Of a stretch of DNA of 64,000 bases, positions 23,430 through 35,280 are shown in pieces (positions within the stretch are counted from its first letter, which is position 1; each line of letters starts with the position of its first letter). Below the pieces are notes generated by a model, which was not told where the DNA came from, searched no databases, and saw only the letters and a list, made by a program, of their open reading frames with translations. Where the stretch lies: the NCBI GenBank assembly GCA_942159475.1, contig OW804096.1, forward strand, positions 131,678,941 through 131,742,940, in the 5' to 3' direction. Position numbers and translations under genes: made by a program. The DNA is from Sthenelais limicola (lineage: Eukaryota > Annelida > Polychaeta > Phyllodocida > Sigalionidae).

Positions 23430-25250
23430 ATATAGCGTAACCTGCATAATGATATTTGGACCAATGCTGTAAAAATCCTTTGCGCCAAATCCTCCATGCA
23501 GTGAATTAAATTTTAGAACTGAGGTTATTAAGTAATTCACCATTAGGATCGCACTGAGTATTCTAGTGTTTATCTTTAAGTGCATTTCATTGTTTTATTC
23601 TCAAGTCCTATTTGGAATAAAAACATTATATTTATTCATAGCCTTGATAGGAAGAGGGCTACAATCTGACCTAATCAATATGGTATAAAACCATTGTCTG
23701 TCGCTTATCATATCCATAACTTGGACTATTGATAACTCAGACTGAGCGCTATTTTTCCTACCTTGGTGTCTGGACCTGCTATCTCACTGCTGGCACAAGT
23801 CCCAAATGACCATTTTGTGGCTATAGCTCATTTACAAACTAGTATAGTCCCCATTGCACATGATGGCGAATTTCTGTAAACTCTCCGTTAGAGCTCGGTT
23901 AATCGTCTGATGAGATAAGTACTGAGTAATTTGTATGTATAGTATGAAATCAAATTAGTCACTTTTTGTGGTATAATATATACAAGGGCCACTATAATAT
24001 ATGTTTGGTTCTAGCTCTGGAATCTCTGTGGCATTCTTCTTATATTATATAGTGATAAAATGTGTGTAAAGTTCATGCACTAACTTCTATCACAAAAACG
24101 GTCCTGTGTCCTGGGTGCTAGTCAATAACCTTGCTTTTATGATAACGCACAACTAATGTCAGACGTGGTATTATGTATGGCTATATTAACCTTCGTCTCC
24201 TATAAATCTAAAGTTGCGGCAGGGAGACCACAAAGCAAGATGCAAAATGTGCGAGAGTAGGGTGTGTGTGGCTTTATATCAAGGTCCTGTTTCTTACTGT
24301 AATATAATGGACTTGCCCTTGTATAATGATCATGAGATATAGGAGCTACTTTGATTGCCCTCTAAGCCTAAACAGTCTAAAGGTCTGGGATATTGTTAAA
24401 TGTATTATGCAAAGGTACATTGTGTACTACATGTTTCTGTAATTTATTTTATTTCTGTACATTCATATAACAAATACATGCTACGTCAGACTATAGCTAC
24501 TTCCATTCTCCGGGGTACTGCACGAAACGTATCCATATCCACTGCAATATTGCGCCGACACCCGATTCTAAATACTGTGTTCATATATAGCGGCCCTCTA
24601 CCAAAGAGATGGAGTCGAATTGATTGGACCCTTCTCTTCCGATCTGACAGACCTAGACGAGATTAAAAGTGTGCACAAACATATCGGTTCCATAAAGCAA
24701 TATACGTTCGTATAAAACAGCGTGTACCAGACAGTATCACAGTATCACATACATCAATCATTGGTGTGACTAGGACTAACAGGCTGCGTCCAAGTCCGAG
24801 ATAGCGGATTTATGTACTACATTGCATGTACTACCATAGGTATAGACCAGACTGCTTGTGCATGGTCCGTGAGATAAGCGACCCGATTATCCCTCTATAT
24901 TTTCACCATCTATGCGTTATCTCTTTAGTTATCTTTGGAGACGACAGCTAATCTTGCACACTTTTGTCATAGCGATCCACGTTGCTATGGGAACGATGGC
25001 GCTTTGGTTATGAGGAATCCGCTACCTTGACAACTGGACGCTTTTGGACAGCCCCTCTGTCTAGGGCATAATTGGCTGAGGCTCACATAGAGAATGCCCG
25101 ACAGCGATGCCAGTCGATTTCTAAGGATCTCAATTAAGCCCATATATCTGGCGACATAGACCCTGGTGGAGGCATACTGAAACCCAAGCATCGTGTTTGG
25201 ATACAAAGACGGACAGGACAGAATATATAATGTGGGATTAGAGATTCTGC
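23430..25250. other. Non-coding stretch
   Basis: No supported gene. A frame of 88 codons (24400-24666 plus) and the minus frame 24985-25350 lack start, splice or composition support. GTTGCTATGGGAAC at 24983-24996 is an imperfect RFX-type X-box. Confidence 0.5.
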
Positions 25251-25261
25251 TATCCGACTCT

Positions 25262-25325
25262 CTGCTTTTTATATAAGCTGTCAGAGACAAATGCATTTGT
25301 CCCTGACAACTTATATAAAAAGCAG
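25262..25325. repeat. 64-bp gapless palindrome
   Basis: Two 32-base arms meet at ATGCAT with no spacer; they differ at only two positions. The arm begins CTGCTTTTTATATAAG. Such cruciform-capable sequences are typically remnants of hairpin MITEs. It stops 22 bases before the 203-bp tandem duplication. Confidence 0.9.
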
Positions 25326-25347
25326 TTTTTTCCCTAACGGCTTTGCT

Positions 25348-25753
25348 CAAATTAACGCCTGCCAGTCTCTTCTTAGTTACGAATGTTAGAGGAAAAATGT
25401 TGACATTCCATGTACGGTTTTGACGGCACCATTAAGAGGAAAAGTTTAATAGAGGCAGCTATCATCAAAAGCTGGTTTGAAGAATAGGTAAAGTTTTCCG
25501 TCTCAGAACATCATGGAGAAGGCACATTAGTCTATTGTAATCTATCATATCAAATTAACGCCTGCCAGTCTCTTCTTAGTTACGAATGTTAGAGGAAAAA
25601 TGTTGACATTCCATGTACGGTTTTGACGGCACCATTAAGAGGAAAAGTTTAATAGAGTCAGCTATCATCAAAAGCTGGTTTGAAGAATAGGTAAAGTTTT
25701 CCGTCTCAGGACATCACGGAGAAGGCACATTAGTCTATTGTAATCTATCATAT
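25348..25753. repeat. Tandem duplication of a 203-bp unit
   Basis: Copy 1 (25348-25550) and copy 2 (25551-25753) are head to tail and differ at only about three positions. The unit starts CAAATTAACGCCTGCC and ends ATCTATCATAT. No frame crosses it. The near identity implies a recent duplication. Confidence 0.95.
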
Positions 25754-25802
25754 GGCCTTTTTCTGAAGTGTGCTACAGCAGTCCTAGGTGTTGCGTCTGT
25801 AA

Positions 25803-26604
25803 GTGTTTCTAGACGTTTTGAAGCAAAATCCCCCTAGCAGTAGAGCTCTAATGGTTGATGGAAGATTGGTGCCAAAGATTCATAAGCTGTCTCTAGAGCA
25901 AAGGCACATCAAACCTTACTTAGAGAAGAAACAGTTGTTTTTCTCTATACAAAGAACCAGCCTTTCCATCAAAACGTTATCTGGACTGTTCGCTGTCTAG
26001 GGATCGTCGAGACTGGAATAACCTTCTCTTCCAGACACGTGTCTAATGACACCTTCTAAAGTAGGATTACCATGAAGTTTTGACTATAGTAGTCAGAGAG
26101 TATTAGAACGTATGACGTGGCGCACAATATTGCGGCATTGTTTTCTCGTATTCGTATGCAGTTGATAGCACGATATTAAATTTTGTAATTCCAGGGACGA
26201 AGACGCTTAAATTAGTTCTTTGAAAGTAATCTGAATATTTGACCAACCTATTCGCTTTCCGCGATTTTTCAATCTCCTTATCTAATGTGTTCTGGTCCAG
26301 CAACCAGCAAAGTATACATCTTAGCGCAGGATAGATGTGAATGCAGCAAAACGCAAATATTTATAGTAAACATGCATTTCCTTAGCTTCAGTAATTTTCA
26401 GCAAGCCCTGAAAAAGTCCAAATATTTGGCTTCCTGGAATGGGATATCGATGGAGGTGTAGATGTTTACCCAACTTTTGATTCTTGGCACGAAGTATTGG
26501 CTAGAGTTTGCCATAAATTCCATTGGCCGACCCCTTTCCCGTTAGCCAGGGTGTCCTCGCAGCAAAAGTGGCCTTGCAGGCATTTTAAGCAAGAAGGAAT
26601 ATAA
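25803..26604. pseudogene. Coding-like tract on both strands, origin unclear
   Basis: Several protein-like frames lie close together. Plus 25803-26000 reads VFLDVLKQNPPSSRALMVDG and on to a stop; an internal ATG lies at 25851. Plus 26402-26604 follows an acceptor (TAATTTTCAG, 26401) with two leading bases and 66 open codons beginning SPEKVQIFGFLEWDIDGG. Minus 26103-26303 contains DKEIEKSRKANRLVKYSDYF. A minus frame over 26407-26541 also looks protein-like. Frames facing both ways suggest a decayed mobile element or chance, though the 26402 exon is the best single call. No family recognised. Confidence 0.25.
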
Positions 26605-28505
26605 TTCGAGGTGCTCCACTAAACCTAGTTAAAATGGTGTGTGTCCAATGGTCCCTGTTTTCTTTTATTTCCCAGAGACCCGGTGGTCATAGTGTAAGTC
26701 TTGAGAATGTAACTTTATTGACTTCTCCTGCATGTATTTAAAATGCCGACCATTAGCAGTCGAGTGCCTCAATTATATCAATTGGCTTACCTAGATTCTA
26801 TCGGGACCCTTATAGCCTCTTCACTTTTCCCCCTTCCAAAACATTTCATTCTGCTGGGAGAGCGGGGTTATTATCACAAAGACGAGGGTTGAGGTGGCCA
26901 ATCACTAACTACTGACTTTTCCTTCATCGAGGTAATTTCTGCGGTACTCCGGGGCTTTTATTGAGCCTTCTAGCCAGGAGATCAGCACCAGATGATCCAT
27001 TATTTATAGAAAGTGTGTTCTGGCACAGGCCCCTCAGGATTAGTGGAACGCAGGTCCCTTCCGAAGCTAGAGCTATAGAAGTGTTCTATAGAAGGAAAAG
27101 GCTAGACATAATTTTGCATGCTTTGTAATTTCAAGCTCTCCTAGCACAATGCCCCATGCCGATAGAAATTGAAGTGTCTAGACATACCTATTTTTTCTAT
27201 ATATTCCTTTGATTTTGGAACGCCTTTATTCATAGTATATTGTCAAAAGGAGCGAGAAGAAGAGACAAAGGTAGTAACTCTGATACAAATATGTATTTCG
27301 AAATATCAAATTGGTTTGAAATAATAGCTCAATAGAAAGGATCGATTTCACAGAGGCGAATTGCAAGTATTTCATTTGAAATTGATCAAATCTATGACTT
27401 CCTCGGTTCTTGGATCGCAGTGCTCTTTCCCCGCCTTTGATATTGCTAAGCTCCAAGTATTAATTATGTATGATCCTTCTTGCTTAATAGAAAATGACAA
27501 ATATCATATATGCATAGGTTAATTTTCATTTAACGAATACATAAGTCATTCTTCCTAAAACTTATTCGAACGTTCTACTGCCTTTAACACAAATACAAAC
27601 ACAGATACAGATCTACAGAGGAAGACAGATACAGGCAAACGCCATTTTAAAGCATAGGTTAAAGCATAGGTTAAAGGACATGAAATGATCATGCTATTAA
27701 AGCCTTTACGAACGTTGTAGTGATTCCCCCATGTTCATTACAGTAGCAGAATAGTTGTTATTCCTATCATGATTACTCAAGGAGAGGGTTACACGTACTG
27801 ACATAATGACATGCGACAAATGGATAAACACCATAAAATATCTATCTGTGGTTGTACTTGTGACAACTGGGATAGTCGTATAGAAGACATCCTTCCTGGA
27901 CGAGAAGCTTTTCAAGTAAACATCACAGGCAGTAGGTAGACCAAAGCCAGGGTTTATCTATTTTTCACTCGGGGAATGCACCTAATTTCATGGCTGCTTG
28001 AACACAGATAACCAACTCAGTCCATTCGATTTTTATTAGAAGTAATTGATATTTTTATGCTGCATGCTTACGGATGCTATTACTATGCCTGTCAGGTTCA
28101 ATTGGCGACATCGCAAGGGGGATACTGTCCAGTGGGATGAGCTGAATGATTGAGTCAGCAGTTTATTTAATTTATTGTAATGGTATTGATGTACATGTAG
28201 GGCTTCACTGACTGCATTGACAGATAGTTCTATTTTACCGCTATTTAATGCAATAATTCCTGCGTGCAGATTATTTACATTGTGTTATTTTGGGGTCAAT
28301 TACCCACTTTAAATAGTGGTACGGACTCACGAAGCTCATCCCATGATACCAGAGAAAATGTATGTCCGCCAACACATATACTGTTCCAAATACAAATGTG
28401 GCAAATTACATATTAAATTATATTATTATTATATCACAAGGTGTACATTCATTATTATGTAGAAAGAAGGTTTAATATGTCCTTAAATGCGTTGTTTTCT
28501 CTTTT
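26605..28505. other. Non-coding stretch
   Basis: No gene supported. A 14-base tandem duplication (TTAAAGCATAGG type) lies at about 27650-27676. Confidence 0.5.
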
Positions 28506-28512
28506 CGTTTAG

Positions 28513-28576
28513 GTGAGTGTGTACATTTTCTATCGTCGAAAGACCTCCCATATGCGGAAATATGTAATTTGATTTG
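28513..28576 (+). CDS. Candidate 64-nt internal exon
   Basis: A strong pyrimidine tract and acceptor (TTTTCTCTTTTCGTTTAG, ending 28512) and a strong donor (TTTG/GTAAGT, 28576/28577) bound 64 bases. Only the frame with two leading bases is open throughout: ECVHFLSSKDLPYAEICNLI, ending two bases into a codon. The peptide is protein-like but not recognised and no partner exon could be joined. Strong site pairs do arise by chance in 64 kb. Confidence 0.3.
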
Positions 28577-29078
28577 GTAAGTGAATTGATAGAAGATCTA
28601 TTTTATCGTTTTATGATTCAACACAGAATTTATTTTTCTAGTTCACCTCCCATGAGACGAGGGAATGATATTTAATTGTTTTGACTTGTGCTTGTGGAAT
28701 GCTTTAAATGTCAAAGTCGAATCTCTACGTTTAGTACAGAAAGTGTCTCATAATCCTGTTGTACCATCTCGATCCTTACAATTTATGAGATACAGCAAAC
28801 AACACAGTTGATGGATTAGCGCATGGTTACTTCAAGGTTACCCCAAGAAGTGTAAGTGAAATAAAAACCATCTCGACAATTGAATTAAGCAGCTGCATTT
28901 TCTGGTAGTAATCAATCACGGTGTAATGTAAATCCAATCGTTCACTTATAAAGGGGGAGTTAAGGCTAATCCTCGATGGGGATGGAGGCTGCATAACAAA
29001 TAGAATAAATGAAACAGGATGAATGACGTCCAAACATGAGGGTTTAAACATTTACATGTGGGATTATTGTGATTCTAT

Positions 29079-29188
29079 AGGGTCTAGTCCACTAAGCCGA
29101 TTATCATGCGATTTTGCGCCGCAGAAGATTCTTTATCACTATATTCTGTAAAAATCGCATGAGAATCGGCATAGTGGACAAGGCCCTT
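29079..29188. mobile_element. Hairpin MITE of about 108 bp, copy 1
   Basis: Almost the whole element is an inverted repeat: left arm GTCCACTAAGCCGATTATCA, right arm (inverted) GTCCACTATGCCGATTCTCA, joined by a centre containing TTGCGCCGCAGA. A second copy is at 51983-52092. TA lies on both sides. Minus-strand frame 29084-29317 reads through it and is not a gene. Confidence 0.8.
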
Positions 29189-29689
29189 ACGATTGTAACA
29201 AACGACTTTGACTTGCCGCTTGCCTAATGTCACAGATATACAGATTATGACTTGATGGATGACAACACCGGACCAACTGCCATAGTCAATGCGTCTTTTT
29301 AAATTCACATACTGCATAAAGGGCCATGCATCAAATTATGTTCTGTCATTATTATTTTTAAACATAACACGAAGGTCTGTACATGTTATGCCCCTGAATA
29401 TAATAGATGATAAAATGTAAAAGAAGTTTGATGGTTTTTGTCCCTTTAAAAGCTGCAGCTGTATGAAAGAAACGGCTATGTCGCCTTTGATTTGAGCAAC
29501 TGCGCAGTCTTTATCTTTTATAGTACATGTAGGCTATGTATAACATACGACCAAAATAACGATACTCACTAGTAATTGAGTGACCAAATAATCCATGAAC
29601 CCCACAGCCAAATGTCAAATTATAATGGCACCAGATTATTTGGTGGCGATAAACAGATTTACGTGCACTTTTATGATCCCATATTTTAG

Positions 29690-29946
29690 AGGTGTTTTTC
29701 TCGGCCGCTTGTAATCATCATGGGGTTTTAGATAGTCAAGCTGCTTTTTTATTCATTATGTTTTTGGTGCTTACATTATGTCTGCTAACGATTTGTCTCT
29801 GTTGTTTGCCTATTAACTGTTTTGTGGAACCATTAATCACACTCACACGTAGCACACGAATGTTTTGCATTATGCATTATGGAGGGCAGAACATAGTAGT
29901 GGAGTCAATGTATGATGAAGTTTCTACTAAGTGTGTGTTTGTTTAA
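29690..29946 (+). CDS. Possible terminal exon with a membrane segment
   Basis: After a CATATTTTAG acceptor (29689) and two leading bases the frame is open for 84 codons to a TAA at 29944. Residues about 18-40 (AAFLFIMFLVLTLCLLTICL and following Cys pair) would be a transmembrane helix, followed by a basic, cysteine-containing tail ending STKCVFV. T-rich DNA mimics membrane segments, so this may be chance. A downstream frame (29964-30146) is unrelated. Confidence 0.22.
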
Positions 29947-30787
29947 GTTTATTCAGTTGAGCATTGCATAGATCTATGCTGTGCCTTTTGCCGCCTGCAA
30001 CTGAAATTAATACTGATCAGAGACAGGATCGATTTATTCTCGATATTCCATTGTTACAAATACCAGTAGTCTCTTACTTTTATACTCTCTCCCATACATT
30101 AACGTTTGTAATGGCATTACATCTTAATAATAAGCAATATGTGTAACATGATAGAGACTCACTCAAAACCACAGATGTGACATTATAGAAATATATCCTA
30201 TATTTATTTATTAAGGTGATACAAAGTATTCAGATAAAGCATTTAGGACTGCAATGAAATTACAACATACTAATGACCTGACATCATAGACAGAGTCTAC
30301 CAGGACACATACACCATGGTTCTTGTCTGGAATTGTTGATATCTGTATTTATGTGGCACTTGCTGGCGAAAGTGAGTCTAGAAAAAAGGCCTTGCTGCCT
30401 TCAGCTGGTAGACAGGTGTATAACAGTACATTGCTTTAACCTTAGGACTTAGCCGAGGAGAGCCTAAGCTCCAGCTGCGCCCTTGCCCACCAGTTTTCCT
30501 TCAAGCCATCAATAACAATATGCCCTGTTGAATCGATACCTTTGGTCAGAACACAACTTTCTGTTACTTTCTTTTTACTATTATGTAAACGTAGATGAGA
30601 CAAGTTTCATATCAAAAGTGTTGATAGTATGTAACTTCGGATAAACAATTTCAAATAGTATCGTCAGAAAATGAGCAATGGCCAAGCACCATTCAACTGG
30701 AAAAATAATGTTGAAAATTGAAAATGATCCCAGTTTGTTGCTATAACCATCTGGCCAATACCAGTGTCAAAGCATGTCCCCCTCTTG

Positions 30788-30831
30788 TTTTACATTTCTT
30801 TCACGTGATGTTACATTTCTTTCACATGATG
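30788..30831. repeat. 21-bp tandem duplication
   Basis: TTACATTTCTTTCACGTGAT and its near-identical copy with CACATG follow each other head to tail. Short and probably a replication-slip product. Confidence 0.8.
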
Positions 30832-31390
30832 GTTTGACTTAAAATCAATTAATTTGTTCATATGATGTAATATCATTGAACTTGAAAACATTATCCCAAC
30901 TGTATACCTTAAGTATCAATTTCGAAAATAACATACTGCTAGACGTAAACGTATATAAAAGGAGTTTCCAAACTGTCCATATATGTTGGTGCCTATGCTG
31001 AAGGATCGGGCATCTGCAAATTTTACGCCAACGTCCGCTTGAATGGATAGGCCTACAAAGTGATATAGCTGGATTGTCTATGGCAGTGCCAAGCTTCCAG
31101 TAAGTGCATGTAGGTGATATTGATATAAACCCGACCGGGATGTGAGATGCCAAATTACGACCTTTAGACCCTGATTGCTGCCAACAACGTGGTTCAATTA
31201 GTTATATGGACATACATTGTCAGGATATCTGATTCGGGAGCGTCCATTTCGTGTCCTCAAATCTCATGCCTGAGGACGTCCACTGTTGAACCTCAATACA
31301 CATGTTCTGAATATATATAATCGACGGGTCGATGCCCATATTTGGGACCAAGGGCGGTTACTCTCTTCCCAGACCACGCCCATATTATTC

Positions 31391-31510
31391 CTCCAATCAA
31401 ATGCGGTCAGTCAGCTATTATGACCTGCCCACTGTTCGTATCAACCAATCACAACCGTCGCTGTGTCGCGGTAGCCATTTATAAACGTTCTGTCAACTCA
31501 CTTTCAATTG
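31391..31510 (+). promoter_or_regulatory. Promoter-like block: two CCAAT boxes, TATA, initiator
   Basis: CCAATCA at about 31393 and CCAATCAC at 31444 are followed by TATAAA at 31480-31485 and an initiator-like TCACTTTCA/TTCAATT at about 31498-31508, the expected 20-30 bases downstream. GACCACGCCCAT at 31369 resembles a GC box. The block is GC-richer than its flanks. Order and spacing fit an animal core promoter on the plus strand; function is inferred. Confidence 0.4.
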
Positions 31511-31575
31511 CAGCATCGCCACGCCTGGGCGTTCTGGCAGATACATTTTTTTGTAAATTGTAAAATTAACCATCA

Positions 31576-31710
31576 ATGGATTATTCTCATCAAATAATGA
31601 CTATGATGAGTTGTGAAGACATGTTCTCCAAGATGTTTAAGTTATTAGCTAAGTATCGTTTGAAAGGGCAACAAGTTGGATTTCTATATCACTTTTCCGA
31701 ATCTGTATGA
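31576..31710 (+). CDS. 44-codon small ORF downstream of the promoter-like block
   Basis: The first ATG after the putative start site opens a 44-codon frame: MDYSHQIMTMMSCEDMFSKM at the start and VGFLYHFSESV at the end, stop TGA at 31708. It is methionine-rich at the N-terminus, then basic, with no signal peptide. Initiation context is mediocre (T at -3, G at +4). The 5' UTR would be about 70 bases. Product unknown; it could be a microprotein or a non-coding RNA with a chance frame. Confidence 0.25.
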   Translation: MDYSHQIMTMMSCEDMFSKMFKLLAKYRLKGQQVGFLYHFSESV

Positions 31711-32073
31711 CAAAGCACTGTGCCAAATTGCACAGCACCCCGCCGCTAGTACAATATGTCTTTTAGCGACAAAGAAATCACTGAAGTGAGGCCACTGATG
31801 GTGATTGAGGAGGCGGACATTCAACTTTAAAGTTAATAAGTAGGCACAGGCACAGCCAAGTAGGCACAGGAATTCATCCATCAAGCCCTGACAAAGCTTA
31901 ACTAACAGTTTCCTACATCATTACATAGTTTCCAAAATACCCCATCAATATTCTCCCCTGTTGCTGATATTTTGATTAAAGCAGATATTGAATGCTCCGA
32001 ATAGATCTATAGGATCACATATATATTGGGATTCTGAACATTTGACCCCCGCATTCCATTAAGGATTTGTTTA

Positions 32074-32556
32074 CACGACGGTCACCAGGTTCAAACCAAT
32101 CGGAAAAGTGAAAACAACAAAGCAACCATGATAATGATTTTACCAAATAGAAAATAAACATTGATATGCATATCAAGGTTTATTTTCTATTTGGTAAAAA
32201 CATTATTTTTCCATGTAGCCTTGTTATTGCCGTTCACGACGGTCACCAGGTTCAAACCAATCGGAAAAGTGAAAACAACAATGCAACCATGATAATGATT
32301 TTACCAAATAGAAAATAAACCTTGATATGCATATCAAGGTTTATTTTCTATTTGGTAAAAACATTATTTTTCCATGTAGCCTTGTTATTGCCGTTCACGA
32401 CGGTCACCAGGTTCAAACCAATCGGAAAAGTGAAAACAACAAAGCAACCATGATAATGATTTTACCAAATAGAAAATAAACCTTGATATGCATATCAAGG
32501 TTTATTTTCTATTTGGTAAAAACATTATTTTTCCATGTAGCCTTGTTATTGCCGTT
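32074..32556. repeat. Three tandem 161-bp units, each with a 62-bp palindrome
   Basis: Units start at 32074, 32235 and 32396 with CACGACGGTCACCAGGTTCA and end with ATTGCCGTT. The period is exactly 161. Each holds a gapless palindrome beginning TTTTACCAAATAGAAAATAA at 32138-32199, 32299-32360 and 32460-32521. The palindrome is perfect in copies 2 and 3 and has one mismatch in copy 1. Outside it, weaker inverted similarity (ACAACAAAGCAACCATG against ATAACAAGGCTACATGG) extends the arms. Copies differ at only two or so positions, so the array is young. No protein is encoded. Confidence 0.95.
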
Positions 32557-32559
32557 CGC

Positions 32560-35100
32560 AGCTCATCTACCTTTATTGCTTTTGGAAATAAATTGCATCT
32601 TTTGGGAGATCAATCACAACCAACCAAATTGCTTGCTACATGAGCACGAAGATGTCCATAGCGTGTCCATAGCGAATTTATATATAGGGAAGGGAGTGTG
32701 GTCCCTTTGGCACCTTGATATATATATATTTTACTGGGACATATTCGTATACCAATGGGAGTCACGAACGTGGGAGCCTTTCTAAGACCCTGCCTATATA
32801 AACAGGAAAGGGTTAGGTCCCCCGACACCCCCTCACAGGGATCTGAGTGGAATATCCTGAACCTGCATGCAGTGTGGTCAAGCTAGGAGTGTGTTCCGAA
32901 CGTAAACCCCCCACTACACGTACAGAATCTGAAGCAAATCTATGTACACACAGTTGGAATGACGTTCATTGCAGTTTCTCCAGGAAGCTCATTTTCGATG
33001 AATATAGGGCTGATATGAGAAGTTGCAGCGATTTTGGTTATTTCCGTACCCGATCACAGGGATCCTGATATCATGGGTTATTTCCGAACCAATACTGAGA
33101 ACAGCTTCGATCTATAGCATCCAATCTTTTAGAAGTGGCTGGCTGCCTCATTGCAAACGCGTATGTAATATATGTCCGTCTGAGTTAATTCGGTTCATAT
33201 AATACGCCGTTGCTTTATTGACGAGGTCAACGAAAGGATAAAGTTCTATCTTTTCCCATATTTTACTTCTAGCCAGGAAAAGAAAGAAAGAAAGAAAGAC
33301 AACTATTTTTCACAAATGATAAATTGGGACAATCGTATATATTCTCAATCAAAGATACCTGTTTTCTTTATTTTTCTTTATTCTGTTTTTTTATTACCTG
33401 TTTTGAGGAGAGGAAACACTTTTAACATCCGAAGCTTTGCAGACCACAAGACACAATTAACCTAAATTAGTATAGTTGCTTATGAACTGGTAATTACCTT
33501 AATTTAGATCAATGGACGTCAATGAATACGCTCATCGCCAACTCTTGTCGGCGTCAGTTTAGCAGAGAAGACACACTTTAAATGGGAATACCTTTTTAAT
33601 GTGTATAGTGTTGCTTTATATTTATCAATGACCAATTCAAGAGCGAGAATTGTTTAGTGAATTGAATAAGATAATACGAGAGAGTTAGAAAGAGAGAGAG
33701 CTCCTTACTTTGTCTAGGATGTTATATAAGTGGTTAAGACAAAGGTGATAAAGTGGGCTTTTGGAGTAATTCCCCAGCCATCCAGTCCCTGCCCTATAAT
33801 CAAAATTGATCACACGATAGCCTCTCTACGATTGGTATGAACGACATGCTTTCATAGATTGCTCTGCGGTTGGACTGGGTTTGAAAATTGTATGTGTAGT
33901 GCTTGGTTGATTTGTGAATTGTGATGTAGATATAAGTTTGAAGAGTATAGCTGAATACATGTATATGAAATGATGGTGGAGTTGATGCCTGTCTTTAAGA
34001 GTCGGTATTTAGCCTATTTTAGAGAGGATTTGGTTTTAAATTGTTCATTCATAATGATCATAAAAGATACAGAATGATAAGGTACAGAGGAATTATTATA
34101 TTGCACATAGGGTAAGCATTGACACAGCAATCATAGCAAGTAGTGCAGAGTACTCTTGTGTGGACTAGAGGAACTATCATTATCGTTCTCACGCAATTCT
34201 GGGCACACAATTAAAAGAGAATATAGTGCAAAAGATGCATGCATCGGGATATGATGCAATAGCAATGCCTGTATATAGTCCAGCTCCTTACGAGTAAATT
34301 GGAAGGGAAACATTATCAGAAACAACCATCAGCGTATTATTTGGTACCTTTCGTGTAAGATATTGGATGTAGTATATTTCTAACCCTTCACATGTTTTAT
34401 AAGAGTTCAACCATTGTGTTGTGATAAAGTAACGTGCTATATTATACATCCCAATGAACAGACGCTAGAATTTATGGCAATCTGTAATATATGCTCTTTA
34501 TACAACTATTCGTACAAGGCAGTAGTTATCCTGATCAAGGACATGTGAGTGTAACAGTTCTATGTGCGTGAGAGATTAAGAAACTTGATGTATGGATGGT
34601 TGTTCAGGGCCTATTGGGGTTTTTACATGATTGGCAAACGAAAGAAGCTTTTAAGAGTGATAGTCCTTAATGCCTTGAACGAATGTATATTTTTAACAGC
34701 GTTTTATTCAGGGTGCATACAATCGTATAGCACTCTCATCCATTATAAGGGTGGTTTCGTTGTACCCTAAGTTACATTTCTAGAGCTTTATGGGGTAACA
34801 CATTATTTTGCTATCAATTCACCTTGCATTATATTAAATAACGTGCAAGAGTATTTATAATGTTCTGAAATTCAAAAGGGATATATATAAAGAATGAAGC
34901 TGGATGAGAGACGTTGATAGCACCTGTTTATAAAGTTTATACATTATATCCTTTATCAAGAAGACAGATACTAAAACGTAGGAGGGGGAATAGAGCGTAG
35001 ATTTTCAGAAAGATAAGAGCGCCCATTTTCACGTTGTGATAATAGTGTTTAAGAGTTGCCTTAAAAAAGTATTAACTTTCGTTGAGCAAACGGATTAATA
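32560..35100. other. Non-coding stretch
   Basis: No gene supported. A microsatellite is at 33277-33299 and a GTCCATAGCGT tandem pair at about 32655-32672. Open frames at 32847-33068 and 34564-34770 have no splice or start support. Confidence 0.5.
33277..33299. repeat. (GAAA)n microsatellite
   Basis: About five perfect GAAA units, directly visible. Confidence 0.95.
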
Positions 35101-35116
35101 TGTTTTCTTTCTGCAG

Positions 35117-35280
35117 ACAGACAGCACTGTCTCTATAGCCAGGTCAGCTGCATTGTCCTCTTGTTACTGACGTCTTGTTCAATAGGTGGCAGCTCTGTAT
35201 TTGTTAGAGAACTGTGCTGGCTGATGTGGAGAAAGCCTCAGGCGGAGAAAGAGTGGGCGTTTATTTGGGACGGAAATTAG
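35117..35280 (+). CDS. Possible terminal exon with hydrophobic segment
   Basis: A good acceptor (TTTTCTTTCTGCAG, 35116) and two leading bases open a 53-codon frame ending in TAG at 35278. It begins RQHCLYSQVSCIVLLLLTSC, a hydrophobic stretch, and ends in a tryptophan-rich, charged tail (WRKPQAEKEWAFIWDGN). In the zero phase an alternative frame (TDSTVSIARSAALSSCY) also ends in a stop. Family not recognised. Confidence 0.25.

Noticed and set aside
24985..25350. 121-codon minus-strand ORF
   Set aside because: It reads through the 64-bp palindrome and has no gene-like context; this length is expected by chance in DNA this AT-rich.
32074..32560. tRNA-like B-box (GGTTCAAACC) in each 161-bp unit
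   Set aside because: No A-box or tRNA cloverleaf fits at the proper distance, so a tRNA or tRNA-derived SINE cannot be supported.
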